From Oscheius onirici (Eukaryota > Nematoda > Chromadorea > Rhabditida > Rhabditidae): a DNA stretch of 64,000 bases. Positions within the stretch are counted from its first letter, which is position 1; each line of letters opens with the position of its first letter. The DNA is taken from NCBI GenBank assembly GCA_932521025.1, contig OW051470.1:9348501-9412500 (forward strand). The letters run 5' to 3'. Positions 49,001 through 61,291 of this stretch are shown in pieces. The notes beneath the pieces are model-generated. The model saw only the letters and a list, made by a program, of their open reading frames with translations, did not search any database and was not told the origin of the DNA. A program made the position numbers and the translations under genes.

Positions 49001-52000
49001 GTAATGCTCATGGATTAAGTACAGGCTCCAAAACAAGCTAACAATAAGTGCTTGGTGGGGATTAGAACTAAACTCGTATAGAGTCTGTCCGCTCAGTGAG
49101 GGAATATTTTACTGACATGTCTCGTAAACTGTTCCTGGTCATCATCCTTCCGTGCTTGCATTAAGTCGTCCAAAATTTCAAAAAATGTTGTCTCATAAAC
49201 AGGATCATGGCCGATTGCTCTCAGAATGGAGACCATTGCGTGAATGTCCGAATATTCTAGCTGCTGTATCAGATATTTCCTAGCATCAAAAGGATCCTAG
49301 AACGGCGTGTTCGTTTATCCAGCTTGTTAAGAACCTCTGATAACGGAATCTGGTCGGACTGACCTCGAAGAAACGCCCGCACGGCAAATGAGGCAAGTTT
49401 ACTCTGCGCACTGTATACACGCGGACTGTAGACGTCGATCGACATTATACTGTACCAATGACGCAGGAAATCGTTGATTTCATCCAAGCTGATAAGTGAA
49501 TCCCAATCAACGTCTAATTGGTTTTTCCGTCCCATTGTTTTTAATGCTCCGAGGAAAGTCTGAAACTTTTCACAGACGCCTCCGGGATCAGGCTTGTTCC
49601 AGCCGCCTCTTACCAATTCGTGTTTTTGCTTGTCCCATTTTATCTGGCTACTTTTCCGAATTCTTCAATTCTCCAAAGGTGTGGAATACTGAGAGGCACA
49701 TTTAGCCAAAACTTCGTTGAAAAAGATTGTAGTTCTTTTAAAGAAAAATCATATTGCTCACAACCAGGGTTGGGCGGATAGTAAAATCGGGTGCGATTAG
49801 CGATTGCGATTATAATCGCAAACGTTAAACGGATGCGGATAGCGATTAAGGATATCCGCTAATTGCAATCGCAAAACGGATATCCGCGATTGCGGATGCG
49901 ATTAGCGGATAGTAACTTCCGAAAAGTGCGTGTTTTATGCGAGTTTCCGGGATGTTTTCTTATTTTTTTTTGAGTGCAAAGGTATTTTTTTGTCGGTTCT
50001 GTGTAAAAACTGCTAAATTTTGGCATTTCCGGAGAAAATACGAGTGAAAAGTGTGGCAAACAAAAAATTTCAATGTATTTTCCTCAATTTTTGGAAAGGC
50101 GCCAAAAATCGCAAATCGCGGTGAAAAAAATGCGATTGCGGATGCGATTTGCGGATAGTCCAAATTTCAAAATGCGGACGCGATTGCGATTACCGAAAAA
50201 AGGCGCGATTATCCGCGAATGCGGATGCGATTATCCGCCCAGCCCTGCTCACAACCAATAGGTATTTGATTTTCCCCTCGGAAAAGTAGCCAGATAAAAT
50301 GGGAAAATCGAAGAATACGAATTGGACAGAGGCGACTGGAACAAGCTTGTCCGGGATTGTATGAAAATGCACAACTATTGGGAGATCGATCGCGAAATGT
50401 GGGCACAGTCACTTTCCATGAATAAACCTACTTTTTTATTGGCTTCGATTGTAAGAAACAACGAAGGATGCACAAATATAGCTTTCAAGAACGACCTGAT
50501 TTTCTGTGCAGCGTCATCGCTTGATAGTGAAATCTATTAAGCTTTTCAAATAAATGCGAAATTTCTTACCAAAGAAAAGAGAAAGTGGTCCAATATAGGC
50601 TCTGAATAGGAGCCATCGACATTGGGCATTGTGTTTTTCGTCATAACAGCTTCAAGCATGTTGTCAAATATCCCCATGAACAAATCAAAGTTTTTGATAG
50701 CCTCTTTGCGACGGTGCAGCTCCATCTAAAAATGACTGGATTAATAAATACTACATCAGTTTTAATCTCTCTAATCTCTGTTTATTTGTTTGTTTAATTT
50801 TTAACAAGTCGCGACAGGAAAGCAAGAGCGTGAAGTGTTCTTACGATTTTGGTAGCTTCTTTGAAGGGGACTAGGACAGGAGGTGACTGAAATGGAATAT
50901 CAAAAAGCATAAACTCGAGTCTAGGACTCCGCGACAGTATGAAGTAATAGGCGAAGACAAGGAATCTCTAACCTTACCCCTTTAGTTGCTATACTTGTTA
51001 GAAAAAAAAACATATCACAGCGCGACACAAATTTTGATCACCCTCTAACTTTTTTTTGCTTGTGATCAAGGTGTCGAATAACAAAGTAGAAATCAAAAAT
51101 TCATTTTTCTGTCAAAAGATAAAAGGACTTTTCATCCGAAAGGATCCAAAACTCTGTTTGGCCTGAACGTATAGTCCGCTGCAAAAGTTTTGGTACACCC
51201 GGATTTATAGGAAAGCAAAACTCAATCGGGCTGAAATCATAGTAGCCAACATCTATTCCGATAGCAATGACTCTATCGAAATTTGAGCCAAAAAGGAACA
51301 GAATTTAAAAAGTTAGGTCAAAGTTTCAAAAACACCGCAAACTGCACAAACTGGACAAGTGTAGGTGAAAAGAAGTGCCCGTAGCGTAGCCTAACTGTGC
51401 CAAACTGTCTATTTCAATGATTCTTTTTATTTGCTTTGGTGAGTAGAATGTGTAAGAAGTGATTAGCCATCAGCAGGGGTTTGCGCACAATTGAATCTGA
51501 TTGGATCAATACATATACAAGTTGGCCGCTTGAACAGTAACGAAAAAAATATGGCTCTAAGTGGAAATTCTGATAATCTTATTGATGTATCTGCAAAGAG
51601 AGTTTACTAAGCAAGTCTGGAAACTTATTTTTATGCCGATGCTGCGAAGAAAAATGTCGGTATTTGAGCGATTTGATAGGTGTACAAATACTTTTGACGC
51701 GGGTGTTTTTGAAATTTTGACCTAACTTTTTAAATTCTGTTCCTTTTTGGCTCAAAAATTCGATAGAGTCATTGCTATCGGAATAGATGTTGGCTACTAT
51801 GATTTCAGCCCGATTGAGTTTTGCTTTCCTATAAATCCGGGTGTACCAAAACTTTTGCAGCGGACTATAACACTGTCTACCCTTTCTAGCCTTTCTAACA
51901 GACAAAACAAACTAACCTGAATTTTTCGTAGTACATCTTTCAGTTCGGGCACATCGCGAAAACAAGACTCCAAATCTTCAATTTTCCTTTGAGTGTCATA

Positions 52001-53511
52001 TGTTACACGTCGTCCCCAGCTGTCGCTTCCAGAAACTTCATTTTCAACGAAGTACAGTGTAGAATTTGCGTGCAATGCTGTTTCCAATGAACACAAACAT
52101 TGCTAAATAGGGATATGAACAGACGAAACTGACCCGAGCCAGGCTGGCAGCTGCGGTCACAAATACAGGCAATAAATAATAGCGGGCAGGAGCGGCAACG
52201 ATGTCGCCAAATTCTTTGAACGCTGGAAAACTTGAGCACAAAAAAAGGCGGAGAAGCTGCCTGTCTAGCCCGAGTCCATGACTCATCTTGTAATAGTTTA
52301 GATTATAAGTTACCTGTAGCATCTCTAGGAACGATGCACTGTAAGTTTCTCGAGCCCAACCTTTAGCGAATGGTCGACCCTCTTCTCGAGGAGCATAGGA
52401 AGGTACGTGAAGGTTTTGGACGTTTTTCCACTTTGCTGGAGAGTAATCACTGCGTGTTTTACAGAATGCGTAGAGTACATCAATAAGCTTTGCAAGTCTG
52501 TCTCTGATTTTCCAGGAAGATTCGGAAAAATCCGAATGATATTTCGTGAGCTGTAAAACATTGTTGGTCAACAATAAAAAAAGATATAAATGCCCGTTAG
52601 AACATAAGGACAATATAAAAGACGAAACATGTTGTAAGATTTTTAGTGGCTACTAAGATTTAAAACAGTCCACGTCGCGACAAGTCAGAAATTATCAAGA
52701 AAAGATACTTAGTTTTGAACTTGGAGATGAAACCAAATGTGCACCTGTTGCCATAAACTCGACCAGACGACTTCGTTGCCTGGCGGTGTCGCAGCGTCTA
52801 ATTTTTCTGCCCGAGTTTTGCCTTTTTCAAAATTTTTCTCTTTGATCCTTTTCAAATTGACCTTACTTGTTTCGTCTAACAGTAGAAGCGAAATAAGTCT
52901 GTGAAAACTGATAGGGAGAGACCGATTGATCGGGAGGGGGATAAGCATTGACCAGAATTAGTAAACAGGGAGTGATATAAGACTTACCTCATTTTGAAAT
53001 GCCTCAACAAAAATAGCAAGACCTTTGTCAACAAATTGATCTTTGCCGAGTGCTATAAGTGTAAAATGCTGCTTAATCAAAGATGTATCCTAAATTAATG
53101 TTATAATTATGTTTCTGCCTGCTTACTATCGTCTGACAGGAGAAAAGTTCGATTATATAATTCTCCCAATGCTCGATGGATGCCTTAGGAGGTTTTATAG
53201 AAAATTTCAACCTTTACCTTGATAATGTCTACTTTCCGAATTGAGCAGATTGCACCTTTTGTGGTTAAGACGTAGCCGAAATACGACGGGCCGTTGGGTT
53301 TAGGACCACGCTCATTTTGAAAGTCTACCTTCTTCAGTTTGTCACCAAATAACAGCAAAACTTGAGATATCGGCGAACCAGGCCCTGTGAGCAAAAGCAC
53401 AAAACTGTCTTTTTGTAGATTTGTTTTGCCATCCGTGCAAGTGTTCTTTACCACGTACAAAGGAAGAGAAGGAGCTCCACCTCCGGTTTTATGTTTCTCA
53501 CTTAAAAACAT
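46004..53511 (-). CDS. Transmembrane pseudokinase, N-terminal part of the fusion gene
   Basis: Unrecognised family. A helical N-terminus begins at 53511 (MFLSEKHKTGG, then TNLQKDSFVLLLTGPGS) and runs through many short exons, e.g. LDAATPPGNEVVWSSLWQQ (52780) and DWDSLISLDEINDFLRHWYS (49490). One hydrophobic segment (YIFFGCFCTAFLVSL, about 48100-48050) is followed by TSIDEIRKLFEKDWAQVYAI and a kinase-like domain. In that domain the VAIK lysine (PAVAIKFG), HPHVVRLFGFIVEN and NCEGGSL hinge are present. The catalytic loop reads VHRAVATK (HRD Asp lost) and the DFG position reads AVVG. Subdomain XI is MTTTDLSARPTMHEVYEDL. It is therefore probably inactive. The last exon (46169-46004) splices in phase to the LRR exon at 45965. 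The paralog 54752-61291 aligns along its length. No signal peptide. Several introns carry MITEs. Confidence 0.7.
47084..47690. mobile_element. MITE (second copy of the 25190 family) split by another insertion
   Basis: Ends and interior match 25190-25352. A block at about 47144-47570 with ends ACAGTTCGCC and GGCGAACTGT interrupts it and is flanked by GAAAAC, which is single in the other copy. Confidence 0.65.
48645..48833. mobile_element. hAT-type MITE, CAGGGATGGGCGGAT family
   Basis: 189-bp palindrome with ends CAGGGATGGGCGGATACCGG and CCGCCCATCCCTG and arms containing CACCAACTCGTAA. Flanks are not an exact duplication. Confidence 0.75.
49765..50247. mobile_element. hAT-type MITE rich in GCGGATGCGATT motifs
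   Basis: Ends CAGGGTTGGGCGGATA and TCCGCCCAGCCCTG, flanked by the perfect 8-bp repeat CTCACAAC (49757-49764, 50248-50255). The interior repeats GATTGCGAT/GCGGATA motifs in both senses. Confidence 0.85.
50270..50540 (+). pseudogene. Inverted exon fragment related to the kinase-like gene
   Basis: The + strand reads RGDWNKLVRDCMKMH, similar to RGGWNKPDPGGVCEKF of the minus-strand exon at 49616. About 70 bases upstream of each match as well (CCCATTTTATCTGGCTACTT in opposite orientations). It is thus an inverted partial duplication, with no complete gene around it. Confidence 0.5.
51172..51867. mobile_element. Tc1/mariner-type MITE
   Basis: Inverted ends TAGTCCGCTGCAAAAGTTTT and complement, arms about 170 bp, flanked by TA. 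The arms include TGGTACACCCGG and GATTGAGTTTTGC. No transposase frame. It is in an intron of the kinase-like gene. Confidence 0.75.
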
Positions 53512-53679
53512 TATTGATCTTATCTAAAATATTAAAAAGCGGAAGTGTCTGTGGCTGACTCTGTTTGTCTGTCTGTCGTTAGTCAAGAATTGTCAGGGCG
53601 AGATAGCAAGCAATTTTTGAACTTGGAGTTTATATAGACTTTGGCTTCTACTGTATCAGAGGCAACTAAGAAGCTCTAG

Positions 53680-53755
53680 AAAACGGTAAAGAGCAGATAG
53701 AAAAGTTCGGCGCAACGACGCCGCCATGTGACGAAGTCGTCTGGCTTTTTTTTCA
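53680..53755 (+). pseudogene. Exon fragment of the kinase-like family, opposite strand
   Basis: The + strand reads KEQIEKFGATTPPCDEVVW, matching KTRAEKLDAATPPGNEVVW in the minus-strand gene at about 52830-52765. A minus-strand frame overlapping the same place is a shadow. Confidence 0.55.
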
Positions 53756-54051
53756 ATGCTATCGCGTCTCCGTGTGTCTGAAGCTCTAATTGAGGATAAG
53801 GAGGAAGGAAATTTTGTGTTTAGGTTATAACAAGTCTTAACAGAAAAAGCATGTGCGCGAAATGTTCTAATGACTTTGGTGAAGTCTGTCCAAAAAAAGA
53901 ACGCAACAGTAACCCATAAATGTTTCGCTTCGAGAACCACAAACCCCTGATTTTCAGGGTCAACTGCAACAATTCAAACCGATTTCTTGATTTTTCTGAT
54001 TCGCTAATTGCTTTCGACTTGGACTGTTGAATTTCAATTTCGCTCTACCGG

Positions 54052-54375
54052 GACAGAATTACTACCAAGTATCGTCTCGTCTTCTCCACTAGACGTTCTA
54101 CTCTTCCCAAGAAGACGGAATCACGGCAATTCAACTCTACCACCAGTCGTTGCAACAGCGGATCCCGATCCACCTAGCACTCGGATCGTACTCTTCATCT
54201 ACGAAACACGCCTGGGAACGCGTAGATCAACCCCCACTCGACGACGCCCTGGACAAGCGCAAGAGGTACTGTTCCACTCTCCGAGGAATTTACAGCACCG
54301 CCATGGTCTGTCCGAAGAGCCGCTCTTGTCGAACATAGACTTGATGAAGCGAATAAACTTGAAACTTGATCTTCT
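54052..54375 (+). repeat. Long repeat with 62-codon frame (copy 1)
   Basis: Nearly identical, inverted copy at 62111-62434 (a few single-base differences). Both contain the same 62-codon frame starting MQQRIPIHLALGSYSS. The near-identity points to a recent duplication or a mobile element; no transposon motif is recognised. Confidence 0.75.
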
Positions 54376-54751
54376 CAACGGTAAATTGCCGCGCTTCAGG
54401 GGTTTTTGGTTTCTACAAAGCGAAATATTTATGGGTTACTGTTGCGTTCTTTTTTTAAACAGACTTTAGTTTCTTTAGAGGACAGGGGGTGGCTGGAACG
54501 CAGCAGCAAGGAACTAGAGCAGTGGATCATTTGGGAAGACGAGAAAATATCTAACTTTGGGCGTTGCAAACCTTGTTCGTTTAAAAACTTACAGCGTCAC
54601 TTCGTCGAAGTGGAAGTTCAGAAGATAAAGTGGAAGTTCAGAGCAAAAGGCAATCGGCACTTCCATTACTATGAAATACATGTTAATCACACTGAATACG
54701 AATAGAGAAAATTATGGATATGACCATTAAATAAGCTATCGCTCAATAAAT

Positions 54752-57700
54752 TTATGTTTCAATTTTTTTGTAAAGTTTGTCGAAAAAATCGTAAGCGTCG
54801 TCCATTGTTCCACGTTCATTTGCGTCATGATCCATCATTCTAAAGAATGGTTGTATTCTGGGAAGCCTACTTTTTAGCAAAGTCTTTCAGTTCGTTGGAT
54901 ATTTCAAACAACGGCTTAAGATTGTTAATTGACGTAGGAGCGAACCAGGTTGAGCGAACAAGCTCATCATTTGGTTGACTGAAAACATGAGTTTAAAAAC
55001 TTGCGTTAGATTGCGAGCTAGCGCAGCCCATACATTTTGTAAACCATTTGCCAAATTGATCTGCCCATGCTGTAGACATCGATAAGGCTTGTGTAAACAT
55101 CATTATCAATTATTTCTGGAGCAATATATCCTGGAGTCCCACATATATATGTTTCCGGCCAAGTTGACAGTTGGGAAACAACTGCAAGCGATGTTTCATT
55201 ACTTCTCCATTATACAAACATTTGAGTCCCTCAGAAATAACCGGCGAGTCATCTTTCCAGGGGGTATGTGATCTTTTGACCACTCCGAGGTCAGATATTT
55301 TTAAATGATCTCCGGCCAAATTGAGCAGCATGCTGAATTCGGCTATATACTACTTTTTACGCTTTACTTTAATGGCTTAACGTCACGATGGGTGACCTTG
55401 TATTGATGGAGATACGAAAGACCGCTGGCAGCTTGGAGAGACCACCATAAAACAAGCTTCTCATTAATGTCTTGCCTTTGATCGATAGCTAAAAAATTTA
55501 AACATGGTCATCTTTAAAAATTTCCTGACTGCTAATCACGGAGTTAATCAGCAATTCCAAACTAGCTTTAACTAACCATTTTGTAGACTTCCTCCTTCAC
55601 AATGCTCCATTAAAATACCGTTGTGATCACCAAATTGAACGATAAAACCGTAAATTTGCACAACGTGAGGGTGGACTTGCATCTACAAATGTTGGGAGCT
55701 TTCTTCATACATTTACCCTCATAAGAGTGTCGAGTTCCAGTGACGTAACCTGGTAGCCGTTGTTGCCAGAATTGATAAACTTGGCAACCACAGGGGTAGG
55801 AATATTTGGAGCCTCAACAAGTACAACTTTCGCTTGTCCCTCTTCCGCAATCGGGCGTATTTCAACCAAAAGATTTTTGTCATAGTGTCCCAGAATTGGT
55901 TTCTAACAAAACAAAGTTATGCTAGAATGACGGAATTCTTACTCCAATAATGTCGGCAGCATAAATTTCTGGCCAGCTTTTTTCGAAAAGATCTTTCACC
56001 TAAAGTTACTGACTTTTTTAAAATTTAGTTTTTTAATCTCACCTCTACGACTGGTATTTGAGTGCAAGTAACAAGTATTTCGTCTCGTAGCATCTAAAAT
56101 ACATATTAAAATGCTACCAACCTAATTGTAAGTACGAATAAATTCTGTCCAAGTTCGAGATTCCAATCCAAATCGACTAATCCTTTGACAAAACCTAACT
56201 TCTCATGACTACCTCGTTACCACTCCAATGGTGTTGGTCGTGGGCTCTGTTTGGATGCTTGTTTTTTTGTGGAGTTGTCCATGGCCACGAGATTCGTCGC
56301 GACAAGTAAGAAATTGTCCTGATTTGAAGTTAGTTTTGAACTTGGAACCAGGTAATCTGACAAGTTATCTTTTGTCAAAAGATTAGCTGTTTTGAATGGT
56401 AATCCAGAATTGAGCAGAATTCTTTTACGAACAGCTGAGCGGCGACATAGACGGCTGCTACAGTAATAACTGGTAATAGCCCATACCTCTCTACAAGTTG
56501 GTTGACTGAAAAAGACCTTTCGTACAAAAGGCAGGACGTGCAGAAAATTCCGAAAAAATCGAATCATTCTGATGAGTGGATCAATTGAAAAGGCGGTTGT
56601 TTTTTTCTACCAATATAAAAACTTGTTACGACTGAACTCACAATGAAGGAAATGACGAACACAGCAAACAGGGAATAAGGAAATTTCTTGGCATTTTCTT
56701 CAAGTTTCCGAGTAATTGTCGGCGTCGCCTCATTAAAGATATTGAAATAGCATTTGAAAGCTAGTTCTGCCTCCCGCCGTTCTTCGAGAAGTTGCTGTCG
56801 TTTGTTAAATCTACGAATGAGAGGTAAACATACCTCAATAGCACTTTGCTGTTCAGTGCTCAATTTATTTTTGAAACACTGAAAGCAATGTATATCTGCG
56901 AAACGTCTTCCTACCGAAAGGTAGACCTTCAGAGGTCCCATCAGCAGCAAACTGTTTATTGACAGAATAAAAAAGTTGCACAGTTTCTGAAAAAATAACT
57001 GTCTTTTACGACTCTACTGCCCTTTTTTGAAAATAGTAAAATACCTGAATATTATCTGCTGTTAGCTCACTAGGTGCATCTTTGGCAATTATACAGGCAA
57101 CCATTAAGCAATTTCCACTGTGTAGAATTTTCTGAATCAAAAGCCGATGCTTTTTTATTTTATAAAACTACAGGATTAGTGCTCCACTCTTCTAAAGAGT
57201 CGAAAAAGACGTTCACTAAAAAACTAGCGGTAACCACAGTTTTCCCAATCGAGAAAAAAACTAGCGGTAACCACAGTTTTCCCAATTTGCGCTTCTGAAA
57301 AACTTTAGCCAAAAAATCCCTGGCTTCAGAAGGACTCTGAAATTAGAGCTTGCTAAAAACGTTTTTTTAGGTTACCGTTTTGGGAATGTCAATTATTTTG
57401 TCTTCAACAAAAAAAATTCTTGTACGTCTCGACTGACTCCACAGCTCAAACGCCATACTTTTTTGGCTTTCAAAGGGTGTCCACGTCTTGAAACCACTAT
57501 AATATAGGCCAACTTGCATGATCAATTTTCGATCAGATATTACATGGTCCCAGTTCAGCGCAACATTCTTTTCCTCCAAAATCTGATAAAGAGCTCCGGT
57601 AAACTCCTTAATTTTTTGTTAAGTATAGCGCATTGTTGCAGTTAAACGCACGTACTTTTTTCGTCTTTTCCATCTCAAGTTCCAGTATAGGCTCAGCTAA

Positions 57701-60700
57701 GACGAAATACGCAAAATCCTCAACACGTTTTTTGCAATCTTGAGCGCGTGTCGTTCTCTAAATTGTAACGTGTTTTACCTGTTCAGCTGTGACCTTTTAC
57801 ACATCCGTACTATAAAATATACTTGGGCGTGGAGCCGAAAAATCGAGTCACGAGCCGATTCAAGTCGAGCCGGCTCGACGGCCATTTAGAGTCGAGTCGA
57901 TTTCAAATTCCGCGGCTCAAATACTCTTTGATGAAGGAAGAGAATAAAGTCAATGCAGAAACTCTGTTGGTATTTCCCGTTAGTTGGGCCAAATAATTTT
58001 AAAAATCGACTCGACTCAACTCGACACGCGGGCCGTGTCGATGTCAAAGATGTCCGCGGATGCGGATAATCCGCCCACCCAGTCGAGCTGACTCGTGGCT
58101 CAAATCGGACTCGAGGCGCCAGCGTCAATCTAATGTTTCCAGTTCGAACTCAGCTTCTGCTCAACCAAAGCATCCATCCTCCCATAGTTTTCTTAGGATT
58201 TGGAGCGTTCCCCGGGTAGGATTAGCCACCCTCCGGAGGGAAGGTATAGTCTATCCAAATTGAAAGTTTACTGAAGGCTTACTGTAGAATTTTTCGTGGC
58301 GGGACCAAGCGCACCAGTCCTATAAATTTTCTTCGCGTTTTCGACGTTTTTAATTCTTATTTCACTTTTTTTGTTACTTTTTGCTTCTGGAGGATGAAAA
58401 GGCACATACCCGTGTGTGCACGATAACATAACGCAGAAAAAAAAACAGAAAAGAAGCAAGAAATTCAACGGACTGGTGCGCTTGGTCCCGCCACGAAAAA
58501 TTTTACAGTAAGCCCTCAGTAAACTTTCAATTTGGATAGACTATAACTATTGTCCTGCGTTCCTCCTTGCTATCAATACCAGGGATGGGCGGATTATCCG
58601 CATCCGCGGATATCCGCGGACATCTTTGACATTCGCTCATCCCTGATCAGTATACTTGGGCAACTCGACTCGACTCGAGCCGAGTCGAGCCGGGTCGAGC
58701 TTGATTTGAGCCACGAGTTGGCTCAACTCGACTCGAGGTGCCCCACGAGTCGGCTCGACTCGAGTCGAGTCGGTTTTTAAAGGTTATTTGGCTCAGCGAA
58801 TGGGAAATAACAAAAGATTTTCTTCATTTCTTCGTATTTGAGCCGCGGAATTTGAAAAATAAAATAGAAAAAAAAACGACTCGGCTCGACTCGACTCGCG
58901 AGCCAGCTGGAGCCGGCTCGACTCGACTCGGCCCCAGAATTCGACTCGAATCGGCTCGTGACTCGACTTTTCGACTCGACGCACAAGTATACTGATCAGT
59001 ACTGCATGGTTTCAAACGATGATTTTGTAGAACTAATAATAAAATAAGGTTTAACTCACGAGTTTTTGTAGAAAATAAGCCAGTATAATTTTGGGATAAA
59101 GAGAAGTTAAGTGCATTATCCTATACCTTGCCAACGTGTTTTGTTCATCCAAAACTTCAAACATCACATTTAACTCCGATTTTGTATCTCCTCGATTTAA
59201 ATATTCGAACTGTTTTAATAAGTTACGTAAAAAAGACCTTTTACCAAAATGTCGTCAATAGTTGCGAATAAGGGCTCGAAGTTTTTACAGATTGTTCGAG
59301 GGGACTGTTAAAGAATAGATGAAGGAAAATTATAAAACCTACAACAAAATTTACTAAAGAAAAGACCAAACTTTTGTTTTCATTTAGAACCTTGTATAGT
59401 TCGGAATAGATTTCCTAAAATATATTTTCATGACTGAAGCTAAACAAATTTACACTTAAAATAGAGAAAAATTCCGGGGGGAAAAGGAGGTGTAGATGCG
59501 GAATTTCTACTGCGTACACTGTTTCAGGGCTTATCATGCCACCGCCGTGAATAAATGTATCCAAAAGATCAGTTGTATCTGCGAAGCGCCATCTTCCTTC
59601 TGCGAAATTACTCAAAGCAGTTAGAAGATGAGAGAGACGTTTTCGTGCCGACTGAACAGCCTCGTCATAGCTTTCAATGACAGCAAAATTCAACTGAAAA
59701 TTTTAGAGTCCAGTTTGAGCCTCTCCTATTGCTCAGGCTTGTGGTTCTGAGCCATCAGGAGCTTCGCGTCGACGCGCTAAAGTAATTCACTTAGCATTTT
59801 CTGGTATTTTTGTTTCAAAATATCTCCCTGACTAGATTTAGTTTTGTCACCAAAAATTGGAAGAAAACCAAAAACTGACCACAAAAATAGAAGAAAATAG
59901 CAATTTTCGGCACTGTATAGTTGTTCAAAAAAATAAAGAGCTCGCGTTCTTGGTTCTTGGCTGAGTATCCTTACAAACAGACAGAGTCAGCCACAGATAC
60001 CATAGTTTTTACTAGTTTAGATGCTTTAACCTACCATGCTATTAATGCTGCTCTTTATCAAGGACAACGTTTTGATGAAACACTCAGAACAAGACAAAGA
60101 AGCCAGTAAAAGATGTTTGCGGAGTGCAGCTTGACTTGTTTTCTAAAAACATGATGAACAATCTTCCTCTACTTACTCCAATCTCAAAATCATTCAAAAG
60201 CTGAGACAAAATATTCTGCCATTCTTGAAGAGTGACCTAAAACAACCGCATGATTTTTAAACATTAATAGTTTCAACTTTTTCAAGTTCGTCCAAGGGAA
60301 GCCAAACAAAATCGTTGTCAATTGTGAGTATTGTAGCTTTATCGGCTGACTCCCCTTGTGTTTGGAATAAAATAGATTCGAAAACCAGATTTAAGATGTT
60401 ATATCCTTGCGGAACATGGTTCAGTTCCGAAAGAAGTCTAAACAGATGCTTATATGTAGTAGTGGGGCTGGAAAGCCAATAAGCAAGCTGGTTTTTCTTG
60501 AGGGTGACAGTGTAACCGGTGGGTTGGCGATATTCTCCATCTGCCTTCACTTTACATATCGTAAGGGATGGAGGAACATTTCTGCAAATAACTGAACTAC
60601 ATTATTCAGTTCCTTAATTTAACTTGTAGTTATTTCAAAGTCTGGCATAGCCCTTTTAGAAATTTAGAAAAGGAACTGGTGATAGCCTCTACAGAGCACT

Positions 60701-61291
60701 TGAATTTACACGGCGTGTTACGGCCGTTCCTATTTTTTCAAATGAGCAAACGAAATGGCGCCCAGTATACATTTTGAATTCCCGCAAATTTTGAAGCACA
60801 TGTGCTCAAAGTGGCGCGAAAAAAAGTGTACATGCGGTTTGCATTTCCGTAACACGCCGTGCTTAGACACTCGTTGAGGTGTTTTTGAACTTTAACAGCC
60901 CGATCGTTTAAAATCGTCCGAACAAGAAAAAACTGTCTTTTTACGCTGTTAGATGCGTCAGTATGGCATCAGTATCTCGAATCAGACGATTAAAATTGTA
61001 AATATCCATAACAACTGCTTTGGCGTACAACTCACTCGAATACTGAATCATGTGGTTCACTTCCAATCAAATTCTTAATTGATTTTTTTATTGCTTCACT
61101 CGAATTTCTGGAAATATATTTAGAAGATTTCACACAGTACACCCACGTAGTCATTAGAGCCAAAGCGAGATCCTTACCACTATCGTCGCGAGCGAGTATT
61201 CGGGAGACTTAAAAATTAAATGTACTTAAGAAAAATTCCTACCCATGGTGAACAAGGAATCAACATATCCCGCTTCCTGCAAGCTGCCCAT
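54752..61291 (-). CDS. Transmembrane protein kinase paralog with intact catalytic core
   Basis: Same architecture as 46004-53511 but without an LRR/ARM tail. The N-terminus (MGSLQEAGYVDSLFTM, then helical exons such as LALALMTTWVYCVK) extends beyond the paralog's start. Shared segments include TVTLKKNQLAYWLSSP (60510) and the ALSNFAEG...LLDTFIHGG exon (59600). The hydrophobic segment FAVFVISFIVSSVV is at about 56680-56620. The kinase domain follows KDLFEKSWPEIYAADIIG and KPILGHYD. It has VVAKF (Lys), MQVHPHVVQIYGFIVQ, GILMEHCEGGSL, the HRD loop THRDVKPLK, NMLLN, the metal motif KISDLG and the GTPGYIAPE segment. It ends KLYKKIET, TAA at 54752. The Gly-rich loop is degenerate (EEGQAKVV). Start uncertain. 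Introns hold several transposons. Confidence 0.65.
58580..58645. mobile_element. Very short hAT-type MITE
   Basis: 66 bp, CAGGGATGGGCGGATTATCC...TCATCCCTG. Left flank ATCAATAC; the right flank reads ATCAGTAC once the adjoining element is removed, one mismatch in eight. Confidence 0.7.
58651..58991. mobile_element. DNA transposon with CGACTCGAGTCG-rich arms, inserted into the end of the 58580 MITE
   Basis: Ends TATACTTGGGC and GCACAAGTATA, flanked by CTGATCAG (58643-58650, 58992-58999). Arms are dense in ACTCGACTCG/CGAGTCGAG. A related end, TATACTTGGGC, is at about 57820 beside similar GAGTCGAG-rich DNA. Confidence 0.8.

Larger units (their letters stand above)
53512..54751. other. Gap between the tandem kinase-like genes: repeats and exon debris
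   Basis: Holds a CTGT-rich end at 53545-53580, a kinase-family exon fragment, a 324-bp repeat (54052-54375) and two short frames without motif. A promoter for the 53511 gene is expected near 53520-53640. Confidence 0.4.

Noticed and set aside
53656-53940. 94-codon minus frame resembling the kinase family
   Set aside because: The best match to the family is on the + strand (53680-53755); the minus frame is mainly its shadow.
46004-61291. Horizontal transfer of plant-like receptor kinases
   Set aside because: Intron style and splice signals match the rest of the window, and the domains do not resemble plant ectodomains; lineage-specific expansion is simpler.
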